DNA from: Kiritimatiellia bacterium
GTDB taxonomy: Bacteria; Verrucomicrobiota; Kiritimatiellia; UBA8416; JADHWI01
DNA length: 53,280 nucleotides
NCBI GenBank assembly: GCA_030744755.1
Contig: JASLPY010000032.1
Span: 1-53,280, forward strand
Direction of reading: 5' to 3'
The notes under the pieces were generated by a model that saw only the letters and a program-made list of their open reading frames with translations, was not told the origin of the DNA and did no database searches. Shown one piece after another: positions 9,106-17,858 of this stretch. The stretch's first letter is position 1, and the number at the start of each line of letters is the position of its first letter. The translations under genes were made by a program, and so were the position numbers.

Positions 9106-9120
9106 CTCTGGCACACCCAA

Positions 9121-10860
9121 ATGGCTCTTCTGTCCGGCCTGCTTGTTGCCTGCGCTATATGTGAAACTCATTCAGCCGAACCCGTGGCCAGTGACCGTGA
9201 TTTCCTGCACGCAAATCCCGAGAGCATCGAGAGATGGAAGGACATGCGCTTCGGGATGTTCATATGCTGGGGGCCGGTATCACTGACGGGGCATGAGATT
9301 GGCTGGTCCCGCGGAAAACAGACGCCGATCGACGAATATGACAATCTCTACAAGCGCTGGAACCCTGGCAAATACGATGCTGATGAATGGGTCCAAGTGG
9401 TCAAGGATATGGGGGCTCGCTATATTGTCTTCCTGACAAAGCATCACGATGGCTTCTGTCTCTGGGACACGAAGCAAACCGAGTATAACGTCATGAATTC
9501 ACCATTGGGCCGTGATGTGACAAAAGAACTCGCCGATGCCTGCATGAAAGAAGGAATAGCTTTCTTTCCCTACTACTCGACCTGCGACTGGCATCATCCG
9601 GACTTCCCGGGTACCGGTCACGCCGGCAGGACATTGAGGAAGGAACACAATCTGGACCGTTACACCGAGTACCTGGAAGCGCAAACAAGGGAGCTCATAA
9701 GCAACTACGGTCCTTTACTGGGAATCTGGTACGACGTTCCCCAGCACTTTGACAGGAAGCGTGGTGAACGAGTGATTCGTTATGCGCGCAGTCTGCAACC
9801 GAACCTTCTCGTTAATAATCGCACCGGTGCGCCCGGTGACTTTGACACCCCGGAACAGCACGTGGGCCGCTTCAATCGCACTCGCCCCTGGGAGAGCTGC
9901 ATAACCCTGGGGACACAATGGGCCTGGAAGCCGGATGACCGTCTTAAATCCTGGGAAGAAGCCGTGAGAATGCTGGTTGTCTGTGCTTCAGGTGACGGTA
10001 ACCTGGCATTGAATACGAACCCGATGCCCGATGGGCCTATGGAACCGCGCCAGGTCAAGAGCTTCAGAAAGATTGGTAAATGGATGGAAAAATACGGGGA
10101 GTCAATCTATGAGACTCGCGGCGGCCCGTTCATTGCCCCGGACATGAACAAGCGGGGCTTCAATTCGGCAAGGGACAGGTTCAACCTGCCCGGCGGACGC
10201 TGGTGGGGCGGCTCAACCCATAAGGGCGCCACCGTCTACCTGCACATCCTGCGCTGGCCGGGCGACGCTATCGTCATCCCCGACACCGGACGCAAACTCA
10301 TTTCCCACAAGGTGCTGACAGGTGGTAAAGCCACAATCAAACAGGTGGACAGCCACATTGAAGTCTCTGTTCCGGCAGAGAAACGGGACAGTCTCGATAC
10401 GATTGTAAGATTGGAATTCGACAAACCCGTTGGCGATATTAAGCCTTTTGTTACAGGAAAACAGTCTCTTGCCCAGCGTGGCAAAGCAACTGCATCAGGC
10501 ATATGGCCAAACCCGAAACTGGGTCCTGAACTGGCGTTTGATGGTGATCCAGCGACACGCTGGGGCGGTGCCCCCGACACAAAGAGCGGCTGGCTGGCAG
10601 TAGACCTGGGCAAACCGGTAACATTCGACCGCGTAACGATTGCCGAAGAGCCATGGAACCGCGTGCAGAAATTCCGCCTCCAATACAAGGACGGAGATGC
10701 TTGGAAGACATTCCACGAGGGAACAACCATTGGCGCTTTTGACAAGCGCGTCAAAACCATCCACGCGCAGCACATCCGGCTGGATATTCAGCAGGCTACG
10801 GATGTCCCAACCATTTGGGAATTCCAGCTCTATGCCCCGAAGGGAAAGAAGAAACACTAA
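9121..10860 (+). CDS. Alpha-L-fucosidase GH29 with F5/8 type C domain
   Basis: A 579-aa fucosidase. I use the ATG at 9121, which gives a hydrophobic leader (MALLSGLLVACAICETHSA) but no basic residue and no good ribosome-binding site. An in-frame ATG at 8827 would add 98 residues encoded largely by repeats, so the start is uncertain. The catalytic GH29 domain shows FGMFICWGP (44-52), FLTKHHDGFCLW with HH at 108-109, and GIWYDVP with probable nucleophile D205. The C-terminal ~140 residues form a discoidin/F5/8C-like carbohydrate-binding domain (RGKATASGIWPNPKLGPELAFDG, then GWLAVDLGKP and IRLDIQQ). Compared with the paralogue at 4784 it carries a different binding domain, so the two may act on different fucosylated glycans. 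Confidence 0.9.
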   Translation: MALLSGLLVACAICETHSAEPVASDRDFLHANPESIERWKDMRFGMFICWGPVSLTGHEIGWSRGKQTPIDEYDNLYKRWNPGKYDADEWVQVVKDMGARYIVFLTKHHDGFCLWDTKQTEYNVMNSPLGRDVTKELADACMKEGIAFFPYYSTCDWHHPDFPGTGHAGRTLRKEHNLDRYTEYLEAQTRELISNYGPLLGIWYDVPQHFDRKRGERVIRYARSLQPNLLVNNRTGAPGDFDTPEQHVGRFNRTRPWESCITLGTQWAWKPDDRLKSWEEAVRMLVVCASGDGNLALNTNPMPDGPMEPRQVKSFRKIGKWMEKYGESIYETRGGPFIAPDMNKRGFNSARDRFNLPGGRWWGGSTHKGATVYLHILRWPGDAIVIPDTGRKLISHKVLTGGKATIKQVDSHIEVSVPAEKRDSLDTIVRLEFDKPVGDIKPFVTGKQSLAQRGKATASGIWPNPKLGPELAFDGDPATRWGGAPDTKSGWLAVDLGKPVTFDRVTIAEEPWNRVQKFRLQYKDGDAWKTFHEGTTIGAFDKRVKTIHAQHIRLDIQQATDVPTIWEFQLYAPKGKKKH

Positions 10861-11125
10861 ACACCACGCTAACTAGACGTTGTCCGAAAAGGGGTGACGA
10901 GCTGAAATACCTGGAAACACTCACTGGAGTGCGGCGGGCCTCCGCCGCTATGGAGCAAGGGATGTGCATAAACGTGACAGAATTGAACGAAGTTCCTACG
11001 TGCCGCAAGCAAATGCGCTGGCATTGCACGGCCGGCGGAGGCCCCTACTTCGCCAAGGCTATGTAGGGCAGGCCGCCGGGCTCCAGCATCCTTTTCAGAC
11101 AAGCTGCAATTAGTTAAGATCAGAT
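10861..11125. other. Repeat-filled gap
   Basis: A 265-bp gap between the fucosidase and the GNAT gene, almost wholly taken up by the element described at 10880-11102. No gene is seen. Confidence 0.6.
10880..11102. repeat. Inverted-repeat-bounded element containing dispersed repeat copy A
   Basis: TTGTCCGAAAAGG at 10880-10892 and CCTTTTCAGACAA at 11090-11102 are reverse complements with one mismatch, bounding 223 bp. Inside, 10923-11048 is about 83 percent identical by eye to 36558-36681. The shared core includes CGGCGGGCCTCCGCCG, ATGTGCATAAACGTGACAG and CGCAAGCAAATGCGC, and ends in CGGCCGGCGGAGG, which pairs with the start. The architecture resembles a MITE or a structured intergenic RNA. 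No coding frame is conserved between copies. Confidence 0.7.
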
Positions 11126-11629
11126 ATGAACGAATATAGGCCCACAATCAAGGCCGCTACATGGTCAGAGAATGAACGGGCAATCCGGTCAGTACGGCAC
11201 GCAGTTTTTGTTGTTGAACAAAGCGTTCCAGAGGAGCTCGATTTCGACGGAATAGATCCCAGTTGCTGCCATGCCCTGGCTTTTTCAGGCAGCAAAGTAG
11301 TGGGAACTGGAAGAGTGCAGACTGATGGACACATTGGCAGAGTTGCAGTACTCAAGGCATGGAGGGGCCAAGGCATCGGCAGTGCCCTGGTGGAATTCCT
11401 GGCGGACGCGGCAAAACGCAAGGGATTGAGTCGCCTGTACCTCAATGCGCAGGTTTCGGCGGTTGAGTTTTACGAGAAGCTTGGTTTCCGAAGAACCGGA
11501 GACCTCTTCATGGAGGCAGGAATAGAGCACATCGCAATGGTGAGAGAAACTGAGCAGCTGCCCGCGGACGCCGAGGCCGGCGTCCTCCCGTGTGAGCGAA
11601 AAGCAACAGACTATGGGGTCCGAGAATGA
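11126..11629 (+). CDS. GNAT family N-acetyltransferase
   Basis: A 167-aa cytosolic protein of the GNAT fold, close in layout to ElaA/YjcF-type acetyltransferases (RSVRHAVFVVEQSVPEELDFD at the start, then HALAFSGSKVVGTGRV). The acetyl-CoA pyrophosphate loop is RGQGIG, followed by ALVEFLADAAKRKG, and the C-terminal part has the usual VEFYEKLGFRRTGD. The substrate is unknown. The last ~27 residues (from ETEQLPADAE) are unlike the family, and their DNA shares an exact 23-bp block (11557-11579) with the intergenic region 36513-36535, so the tail seems to derive from a repeat. The stop overlaps the next ATG (ATGA at 11626). The upstream region lacks a clear Shine-Dalgarno sequence. Confidence 0.85.
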   Translation: MNEYRPTIKAATWSENERAIRSVRHAVFVVEQSVPEELDFDGIDPSCCHALAFSGSKVVGTGRVQTDGHIGRVAVLKAWRGQGIGSALVEFLADAAKRKGLSRLYLNAQVSAVEFYEKLGFRRTGDLFMEAGIEHIAMVRETEQLPADAEAGVLPCERKATDYGVRE

Positions 11630-14133
11630 GCCATAACCGACTACAGTGCCTTCATATCCTACTGCCGGCTGTTGTGTGCCTGGCGGCGTCTATTTGTCTG
11701 GCCGAAGAAAGCAACCGTGAAGACATCTCCATCAACCCACTGGTCAGGGCGAATCCGATTCTGTTTGTAACCAGGTACCAATACAGGAACGAGCATGGCA
11801 CGGAAGCTACGATGTACCAGACCGGTGAAGTTAACACCGGCTGCTTCCGTGGAGGAAGCGCACTCAAAGTCCTCGACGTCACGGGCAAAACAGTAACGAC
11901 TATACTCGACTCACCGTCGGGAGTCATACGTGATCCGGAGGTCCATTTCGACGGCAAGAAGATCCTCTTCTCAATGCGCAACGACATTAAGGACGACTAT
12001 CACCTCTATGAGATCAACGTTGACGGCAGTGGCTTGAGGCAACTCACATTTGCCCCACGTGTCTCCGACATACAGCCAATCTATCTGCCCGACGACACAA
12101 TCGTCTTCAGCTCAACAAGGGATCCCAAGTACATTCCCTGCCAACGGCACCTGATGGCCAACCTCTTCAAGATGAATGGTGACGGCTCGAATATCCACCA
12201 GATAGGTTACAACACGCAGTTTGAGGGACGCTCCAGCCTTATGCCCAACGGACGTATCCTCTATACGCGATGGGAATATGTCGACAAGCATTTCTCGTCG
12301 GCATACGGACTGTGGACAGTGGATCCGGACGGGACAGATCACGCCCTTTACTATGGCAACTACGCATGGCAACCGGGGGCCATTGTGGACGCGCGGATTA
12401 TCCCCGGCACCGAGTACTTCATCAGCGTGTTTACCTCCGTGCACGATCTTGGATGGGGCGCTGTGGTCATCGGAGACCGGTCGCTCGGGCTGGACGGGAC
12501 CAAGCCGATACTCAAGAGCTGGCCGGCGGATATTGGCTCATTCATGTCACGCTGGAATGTTGAGGAGAGAATCGGCAACAAGTACGACAGTTTCATGGGA
12601 ATCAGGGTCAAGTACGAGGACCCCTACCCTCTTTCCAAAGATCTCTTTCTGTGCTCCCGGCAGACCGGACCGGGAAAGCGCATGGGAATCGTCGCCGTAG
12701 ACAGCGCCGGCAACGAGATCCTCTTGCACAAGGAAGAACCCGGCTGCTTTGACCCAATGCCGCTTGCAAGCAGGGATCGCCCGCCTGTCATTCCTTCGAA
12801 GACTGATCTTTCCAAATCAAACGGAACATTTTATGTGCAGGATGTGTACATTGGCGAGTTCATGGATAAGGTCGAACGCGGCGCGGCCAAGTACCTGCGT
12901 GTCGTTGAAGCTCCCCCGAAACGTGCGTTTCCAAGAAAAGGCATCGGCGACTGGACACCGCCCGGAAGCGGAGATAGTCATCACCCCGTCGCCGTGAACT
13001 GGAATCATTACAATAACAAACGAATCCTCGGCACCGTTCCCGTTGAGAAAGACGGCTCCGCCTACTTTGAAGCTCCCGCAGGTGTCTTCGTCTATTTCCA
13101 GCTCCTGGACAAGGACAAGATGATGATTCACAGTATGCGTAGCGGTACCATGCTCCAGCCGGGAGAAGTAAAGGGATGCACAGGTTGCCACGAAGATCGC
13201 CTTAGCCCACCGCAGCTGGGAACAAGTACATCCATTGCCCTCGGGCGCAAACCCCGCAAGCTCGCCGGCTGGTATGGTCCTCCGAGAAAGTTCAGTTATG
13301 CCGTAGAAACCCAGCCTGTACTCGATAAGCATTGTATCAAGTGTCACGATCACGGGAAGAAAGCCGGGAAGTTCAATCTTTCAGGAGACAAGGGTATCGT
13401 CTTCAATCATTCTTACACGACCCTCATGGGAGAATCACCCGCCAATTGGAGGCGGCAGAAGGCAGAGGAAAAGGCACATTTGATTAGTTCCGTCGGAGCG
13501 GGACCGGTCAAGGTCATACCACCTTACTCCTGGGGTTCCAGTCAGAGCCGCCTGATAGACATACTCAGGAAAGGTCACCCGGCGGATGACGGCAAGGCCA
13601 GGGTGAAACTGGATAAGGAGAGTCTTGAACGCATTGCAACCTGGATCGACCTGAACTGCCCATACTATCCATCGCACGTTACCTACTACGGAGGCAACAC
13701 AGCCGGTCGCAGCCCGCTGAATCACAAAGACCTCGCCGAACTGGGCAAGCTCGTCCTGAAATCTCCCAACGGTAAACAGTACGGCTGGAGTAGGGTCAAC
13801 GAGTACACCTGTGGACAGATTGGTCGATTAATGGTCAATCATGGATCCCCGGTAAGTTTCACGCGACCGGAGAAGAGCCTTTGCCTAACGGGTTTTGACA
13901 GTAATGAGGACCCCGGCTACCAGGCAGCCCTGGCACTGATCAGAAAGGGGGCTGAAAACCTGGCCGCTCACCCGCGCCTCGACATGCCCAACTTCCGGCC
14001 CTGCGAGGCGGACCAGGCACGGCTCGATTACCTCGCAAAACGCCAGGAGATTGAACAACTCAATCGCAAAGCGATACTCAAGGGCGACAAACTGTACGAC
14101 AAACGTTTTGCTCAATCAGGTGGAACGCACTAG
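11626..14133 (+). CDS. Exported HzsA-like c-type cytochrome, short form
   Basis: An 835-aa exported member of the hydrazine-synthase-alpha-like family with signal peptide (hydrophobic stretch ILLPAVVCLAASICLA). It lacks the long N-terminal accessory region of the copies at 196 and 36699. Propeller blades are visible (VHFDGKKILFSMRND, YLPDDTIVFSSTRD, MPNGRILYTRWEYVD). Family segments PLSKDLFLCSRQ and LGTVPVEKDGSAYFEAP lead to haem motif CTGCH at C518. A second motif CIKCH at C570 sits in VETQPVLDKHCIKCHDHG. The C-terminal ~120 residues contain a further family segment (RLDMPNFRPCEADQ). It is translationally coupled to the GNAT gene by a 4-bp overlap and converges with the MORN lipoprotein gene. 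It probably binds two c-type haems in the periplasm. The reaction is unknown. Confidence 0.86.
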   Translation: MSHNRLQCLHILLPAVVCLAASICLAEESNREDISINPLVRANPILFVTRYQYRNEHGTEATMYQTGEVNTGCFRGGSALKVLDVTGKTVTTILDSPSGVIRDPEVHFDGKKILFSMRNDIKDDYHLYEINVDGSGLRQLTFAPRVSDIQPIYLPDDTIVFSSTRDPKYIPCQRHLMANLFKMNGDGSNIHQIGYNTQFEGRSSLMPNGRILYTRWEYVDKHFSSAYGLWTVDPDGTDHALYYGNYAWQPGAIVDARIIPGTEYFISVFTSVHDLGWGAVVIGDRSLGLDGTKPILKSWPADIGSFMSRWNVEERIGNKYDSFMGIRVKYEDPYPLSKDLFLCSRQTGPGKRMGIVAVDSAGNEILLHKEEPGCFDPMPLASRDRPPVIPSKTDLSKSNGTFYVQDVYIGEFMDKVERGAAKYLRVVEAPPKRAFPRKGIGDWTPPGSGDSHHPVAVNWNHYNNKRILGTVPVEKDGSAYFEAPAGVFVYFQLLDKDKMMIHSMRSGTMLQPGEVKGCTGCHEDRLSPPQLGTSTSIALGRKPRKLAGWYGPPRKFSYAVETQPVLDKHCIKCHDHGKKAGKFNLSGDKGIVFNHSYTTLMGESPANWRRQKAEEKAHLISSVGAGPVKVIPPYSWGSSQSRLIDILRKGHPADDGKARVKLDKESLERIATWIDLNCPYYPSHVTYYGGNTAGRSPLNHKDLAELGKLVLKSPNGKQYGWSRVNEYTCGQIGRLMVNHGSPVSFTRPEKSLCLTGFDSNEDPGYQAALALIRKGAENLAAHPRLDMPNFRPCEADQARLDYLAKRQEIEQLNRKAILKGDKLYDKRFAQSGGTH

Positions 14134-14147
14134 CGTGCAGCTCCGAG

Positions 14148-15173
14148 CTACTTATCCGCAGGGTCGATGGGGGCGTCGTCCCTTTCCGGAATAGCCAGCT
14201 TCGTGAATTCTCCGTTCGTCCATTCACCTGGTCGTTCATAGCCGTCCGGGTCTATCGTCATTCCTTTTCCATGCCTTTTCCCGCCCTTGAACTGCCCTTT
14301 GTAGATCACTCCACTGACGTATTTCAGCACCCCGGTTCCTTCAAGTGTTCCATTCACGAATTCGCCCCGGTAGTTCTGGCCATTAGGATGATTCAGCTTA
14401 CCGAAACCCTGGTACCTGCTTTCTTTGAAATAGCCCTGGTAAAGATATCCGTCGGCACGCGACACCGTTCCCGATCCCGTCATCCCGCTATCCATCCACT
14501 GCCCTGTGTAAGTGGTTCCGTCAGCCTGGACCAGCTTCCCGGGACCCAACCTCGACCCTTTATTGAATTCACCATCGAAGATGTCACCGTTGGCAAACGT
14601 CCATTTGCCGAGTCCGTGTTGAAGATCGTTTCTCCAATCACCGATGTAGCTGGACCCATCCTTGTTCAGCAATGTGCCCTTGCCGTATCTTTTCCCCTTG
14701 TGCAGATCGCCTTCATATGAACCGCCATCCGCATACTTAATCTCTCCTTTGCCATGCGGAGTGCCATCGCTCAACTCACCCACGTAACTTCCGCCGTCCG
14801 GAAACGTGATCGAAGCTTTTCCTGTCCGTTCGCCTTCCTTGAAATCGCCAGCGTAAACATAGCCGTTGGTAAGCGTAAGCGTACCCTTGCCATGCAAGAT
14901 GCCCTTCTTCCATTCACCATCATAGACCGAACCATCTATGTATGAGAGCTTGCCCTCGCCGTGCATGTTCGTGTTCTGCCACCCGCCAACATAGGTGGAC
15001 CCGTCCGGAAAATTGGTACTTACTGCTGGAATCGCCCGCTTCTTCAGACGCTTCGAACGGGAAGAAACCTCCCCGCCTTCCGTTTGATCACCCGTGTCCT
15101 GCCGTCCGCAGCCCATGAGAACAACCAACGCGCAAATCGTGTATGCTGCCAAAACCTGCGAATTCCTCTTCAT
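14148..15173 (-). CDS. MORN-repeat lipoprotein
   Basis: A 341-aa protein with a lipoprotein signal peptide (lipobox LMGC, Cys at about residue 22). After a short basic linker (SKRLKKRAIP) it consists almost entirely of MORN repeats of 23 residues. I count eleven full units and one partial, for example GSVYDGEWKKGILHGKGTL and GSSYIGDWRNDLQHGLGKW. MORN proteins form elongated beta-sheet rods that often bind membranes or act as scaffolds. Here the lipid anchor implies an envelope location. No catalytic domain is present. The function is unknown. It is convergent with the HzsA-like gene, with a 14-bp gap. Confidence 0.9.
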   Translation of the reverse strand: MKRNSQVLAAYTICALVVLMGCGRQDTGDQTEGGEVSSRSKRLKKRAIPAVSTNFPDGSTYVGGWQNTNMHGEGKLSYIDGSVYDGEWKKGILHGKGTLTLTNGYVYAGDFKEGERTGKASITFPDGGSYVGELSDGTPHGKGEIKYADGGSYEGDLHKGKRYGKGTLLNKDGSSYIGDWRNDLQHGLGKWTFANGDIFDGEFNKGSRLGPGKLVQADGTTYTGQWMDSGMTGSGTVSRADGYLYQGYFKESRYQGFGKLNHPNGQNYRGEFVNGTLEGTGVLKYVSGVIYKGQFKGGKRHGKGMTIDPDGYERPGEWTNGEFTKLAIPERDDAPIDPADK

Positions 15174-15293
15174 TTCACTACTCCTGTCCCTGTGAAACTC
15201 ACTAACGCAGAAGCTTCAGTTCGCATCCTGCGGTACACACAGAATTATAGTAGTGCAAAATGACCAATTCGCAAATATGCTTTCCAGGAATGC

Positions 15294-16475
15294 ATGAGTA
15301 AAAGGGTTGATATGAATACGACTACTATGATCGGAACGCTGGCCTTGCTGCTCAGTGCAACCTTTGCAGTATCTGCCGAAGGCGGGGCTGGCCAACAGCC
15401 AATCTTCGAGAAGAAGCCGCTCTTCGAAAAAGTCAGAATCCCGAAAGTAACGGTAGCAACCGACGGCACGGTTCTTTGCTTTGCCAAGGGTTGCGGTCTT
15501 TACCGCTACAGTTCCGACGGCGGAAACACCTGGAGTAACGCCGAGAAACTCGAAACAGAGGGTGGCAATGCCATTGTTGATCAGGGCAACGGTGACATTA
15601 TGATCGTCTGTCCTAAGAATGGCTTCCTGTTGCGAAGCAAGGACCACGGCAGGTCATGGAAGAAGGAAGATATAGTCATCAAGCCCAATGATGCGGGGCA
15701 CGGTCCCGCGGACAGCATAGGGGCAAGCGTCAACTGTTCAGAATCGGGTATCACGCTGAAGTTCGGCAAACATAAAGGCCGGCTACTGATGCCTGCCCGA
15801 ATCCAACCCCCCAGGGACAGCAACGCGCAGGAATACTGGCCGTTCAACTACAACACCGCCATCTACAGCGATGACGGCGGCAAGACATGGCAGACAAGCT
15901 ACCCGGTGCAAAGTGGTACCGGTGAAGGCACGCTGGCCGAACTGAGCGATGGCAGGATCTACTACAACTCACGCTGCCACATGGCCGTAGACCACCGAAG
16001 GCGGCTTGCATGGAGTCATGATGGCGGGCATATGTGGGTTGACTGGCAAGTATCAGAAGATCTCTTCGAGGTGGGCCAGCCCTTCTATTTCAAATACGGA
16101 AGCAAGCCCAGCTACGGCTGTAACGCGGGACTCGTAAGGATGCCCGACGAGGCAACCGGTGGCAAAGACGTCCTGCTTTTCAGCACCCTGGACAACCCCG
16201 GCGGACACCGGGTCAAGATTACAGTGTGGGCAAGTTTTGACGGTGCAAACACATGGCCCGTCAAACGAGTGGTGTACGAAGGCCCAAGCGCGTACTCCTC
16301 GTTGGCAGCAGGTAAGAACGGAATGATCTTCATTCTCTTCGAGAACGGAGAAAAGGGACTGTACGAACGTATCTCCCTGGCCAGGTTCAACATGGAGTGG
16401 TTGAGCCGGAGACAGGATTGGCAAAGGCTGTTGAAAGACCTCGATCCCCATACCCCTCCAAGGGCGGCGCGCTAA
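15294..16475 (+). CDS. Exported sialidase-like (BNR/Asp-box) glycosidase
   Basis: A 393-aa exported protein of the six-bladed sialidase fold. Asp-boxes are clear: SSDGGNTW, SKDHGRSW, SDDGGKTW and SHDGGHMW. Probable catalytic elements include an Arg in RIPKVTVATDGTVLCFAKG and the Glu-bearing segment GTGEGTLAELSDGRIYYNSR. Such proteins cover GH33 exo-sialidases and related GH families acting on other sugars, so sialic acid specificity is not certain. The start could be 15294 (MSKRV, AGGA upstream) or 15312 (AAAGGGTTGAT upstream); the longer form gives a signal peptide with a basic n-region. Divergent from the MORN gene. Confidence 0.82.
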   Translation: MSKRVDMNTTTMIGTLALLLSATFAVSAEGGAGQQPIFEKKPLFEKVRIPKVTVATDGTVLCFAKGCGLYRYSSDGGNTWSNAEKLETEGGNAIVDQGNGDIMIVCPKNGFLLRSKDHGRSWKKEDIVIKPNDAGHGPADSIGASVNCSESGITLKFGKHKGRLLMPARIQPPRDSNAQEYWPFNYNTAIYSDDGGKTWQTSYPVQSGTGEGTLAELSDGRIYYNSRCHMAVDHRRRLAWSHDGGHMWVDWQVSEDLFEVGQPFYFKYGSKPSYGCNAGLVRMPDEATGGKDVLLFSTLDNPGGHRVKITVWASFDGANTWPVKRVVYEGPSAYSSLAAGKNGMIFILFENGEKGLYERISLARFNMEWLSRRQDWQRLLKDLDPHTPPRAAR

Positions 16476-16706
16476 CCCCCGCGCCATGGTTCGAGCTTTC
16501 GCATCATAAACGAAAGATATGCTGGCATCTCGCTCCATTGTCCATCTTCATCGCGGGATTCAGCTTTTGGATCCTGAAAGTGGATCTGGGTAGAACCAAA
16601 CAGAAAGAGTAGAGAATCGGGGGACAACAAAGGGCTTGAGGGTATCGGCACTGACGTTCCGGGACGAAAACACGGGAGTTACAGAGAGCATGAAGGAGAA
16701 ACCATA
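16476..16706. other. 231-bp gap, nothing recognised
   Basis: No gene is called. A frame ending at 16612 encodes a short hydrophobic tail (SIFIAGFSFWILKV) but begins inside the sialidase gene and has no start signal, so it may be a relic. AAGGAG at 16693-16698 serves the next gene. Confidence 0.4.
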
Positions 16707-17201
16707 GTGAAATGGAATGAACCGACTGGCTTGATTCACGCCTTGGAAGATACGGAGGATCAACAATCCGGGGGGCGCAGGAAGAGGCTACCCTACCTTC
16801 TGCTTTCCCCCATTGCTCTTCTCATACTGCATGCCGTTCTTGCCAAGAACCATACAGTGCTGAGCTACTCCATTAATTTTCTTATAGGTCTTGGTCTTGG
16901 AGCAGGCATCTATTTCGGTGGTGGCTCCTCGGTTGGACTGCTACACGCTATCACCATTTCAAAGGAGGGCATTCATCGAGCTTCCATTGGCGGAATTTCC
17001 TCATCTGAGTTTTGGAATTGGGATATCATCGGACACGGTCTAATTCGAGAGGTGAGCGCCGGCAACAAAAACCTCCGTCTTCTTATCATTTGCTCGCCAG
17101 AGGAAGAGAACATCGGGAGGATCGGTTTGTCTGAGAATGTCTCAATCGACACGCTGGCAGAAGAGTTCGAGAAGAATGGCAGAGCACTTACTTTCGAATA
17201 A
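16707..17201 (+). CDS. Small membrane protein of unknown function
   Basis: A 164-aa protein with GTG start at 16707, supported by AAGGAG eight bases upstream. A hydrophilic N-terminus (1-28) is followed by two close transmembrane helices (LLLSPIALLILHAVLA and INFLIGLGLGAGIYFGG), then a soluble C-terminal domain with alternating beta-strands (AITISKEGIHRASIGG, NLRLLIICSP). The arrangement resembles small two-helix PH-like or YcxB-like proteins that sense membrane state, but no family is identified. It lies 40 bp before the next gene and may be cotranscribed with it. Confidence 0.6.
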   Translation: MKWNEPTGLIHALEDTEDQQSGGRRKRLPYLLLSPIALLILHAVLAKNHTVLSYSINFLIGLGLGAGIYFGGGSSVGLLHAITISKEGIHRASIGGISSSEFWNWDIIGHGLIREVSAGNKNLRLLIICSPEEENIGRIGLSENVSIDTLAEEFEKNGRALTFE

Positions 17202-17241
17202 AGCTCTGCTGAAGCTTGTTATCTCAATCGGGAGGAGCACT

Positions 17242-17847
17242 ATGAGACAGCAAATAACAGCTCTGGCGTTGATGACTGCGACGGTCTGCTTCGCCGAAGG
17301 CCCCATCAAGGCTTCCAAGACACCGCAGACCGCACTGAGGAAGGTCAGGGACGTCTTGTCCAACGAGGACTCGAAGCAGATAGTCCACCAGGCGTTCTCT
17401 GCAGGCTGCTTCAACAAATGCTGGACCTTCATCGACAAGACGAAGCGGACAGACGAGGATGTTGAAAACATGTTGCTGCTCGCCAATGCATCGCTCTGGC
17501 ACTGGAAGCAGAGGACAGATTGCAAGCCGACAAATCTGGCCATCGCTTACTGGCAACTGGGAAGAGTTAACTGTCTGTCCGGGGATACTGACCTGGCGAA
17601 GCTCTACGGCCGAAAATGCGTCAAGATTTCACTCGATGCCAAACTGTCACCGTTCTCCCTGGGATACGGATACGAAGTGCTTGTTCACGCATTCATTCTG
17701 GAAGACAAGCTCGAAGGAGCCGAGAAGTACCTGGCACTGGCGGAATCCGAACTGACAAAAGTTGAATCCAAAGAGGATAGAGAACTCCTGCAGGCTGACT
17801 TGAGCAAGCTGCGGAAGCGGCTGGTTGGACTGAGACAGAAAAGATAG
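17242..17847 (+). CDS. Exported TPR-like helical protein, unknown function
   Basis: A 201-aa protein. The ATG at 17242 is preferred over an upstream in-frame ATG at 17137 because of the strong GGGAGGAGC site and the signal peptide (MRQQITALALMTATVCFAEG). The mature protein is all helical with TPR-like pairs (NLAIAYWQLGRVNCLSGDTD, then LAKLYGRKCVKIS and a later AEKYLALAESELTKVE). It resembles tetratricopeptide-repeat proteins used for protein contacts, and no enzymatic motif is seen. It overlaps nothing and follows the membrane protein gene closely. Confidence 0.65.
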   Translation: MRQQITALALMTATVCFAEGPIKASKTPQTALRKVRDVLSNEDSKQIVHQAFSAGCFNKCWTFIDKTKRTDEDVENMLLLANASLWHWKQRTDCKPTNLAIAYWQLGRVNCLSGDTDLAKLYGRKCVKISLDAKLSPFSLGYGYEVLVHAFILEDKLEGAEKYLALAESELTKVESKEDRELLQADLSKLRKRLVGLRQKR

Positions 17848-17858
17848 TCAAGCGTGCC

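Larger units (their letters stand above)
8810..9120. other. Leader region of fucosidase with repeats, in-frame open
   Basis: This 311-bp stretch stays open in the frame of the downstream fucosidase from an ATG at 8827. The encoded peptide is atypical (Pro/Arg/Gly-rich) because much of it comes from two inverted palindromic repeats (8938-8990 and 9055-9105). Whether it is translated as an N-terminal extension or is an untranslated leader cannot be settled from sequence. Confidence 0.5.

Noticed and set aside
14148..15173. Tandem DNA repeat or CRISPR-like array in the MORN gene
   Set aside because: The periodicity is at protein level (about 69 bp units with diverged DNA); there are no identical direct repeats with unique spacers.
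16447..16480. C-terminal codons of the sialidase resembling the ACCCCTCCAAGG repeat word
   Set aside because: Only about 12 bp match and no hairpin follows; chance similarity in GC-rich DNA is likely.
16397..16612. Short frame with a hydrophobic tail after the sialidase
   Set aside because: It begins inside the sialidase gene without a start signal and has no family resemblance.
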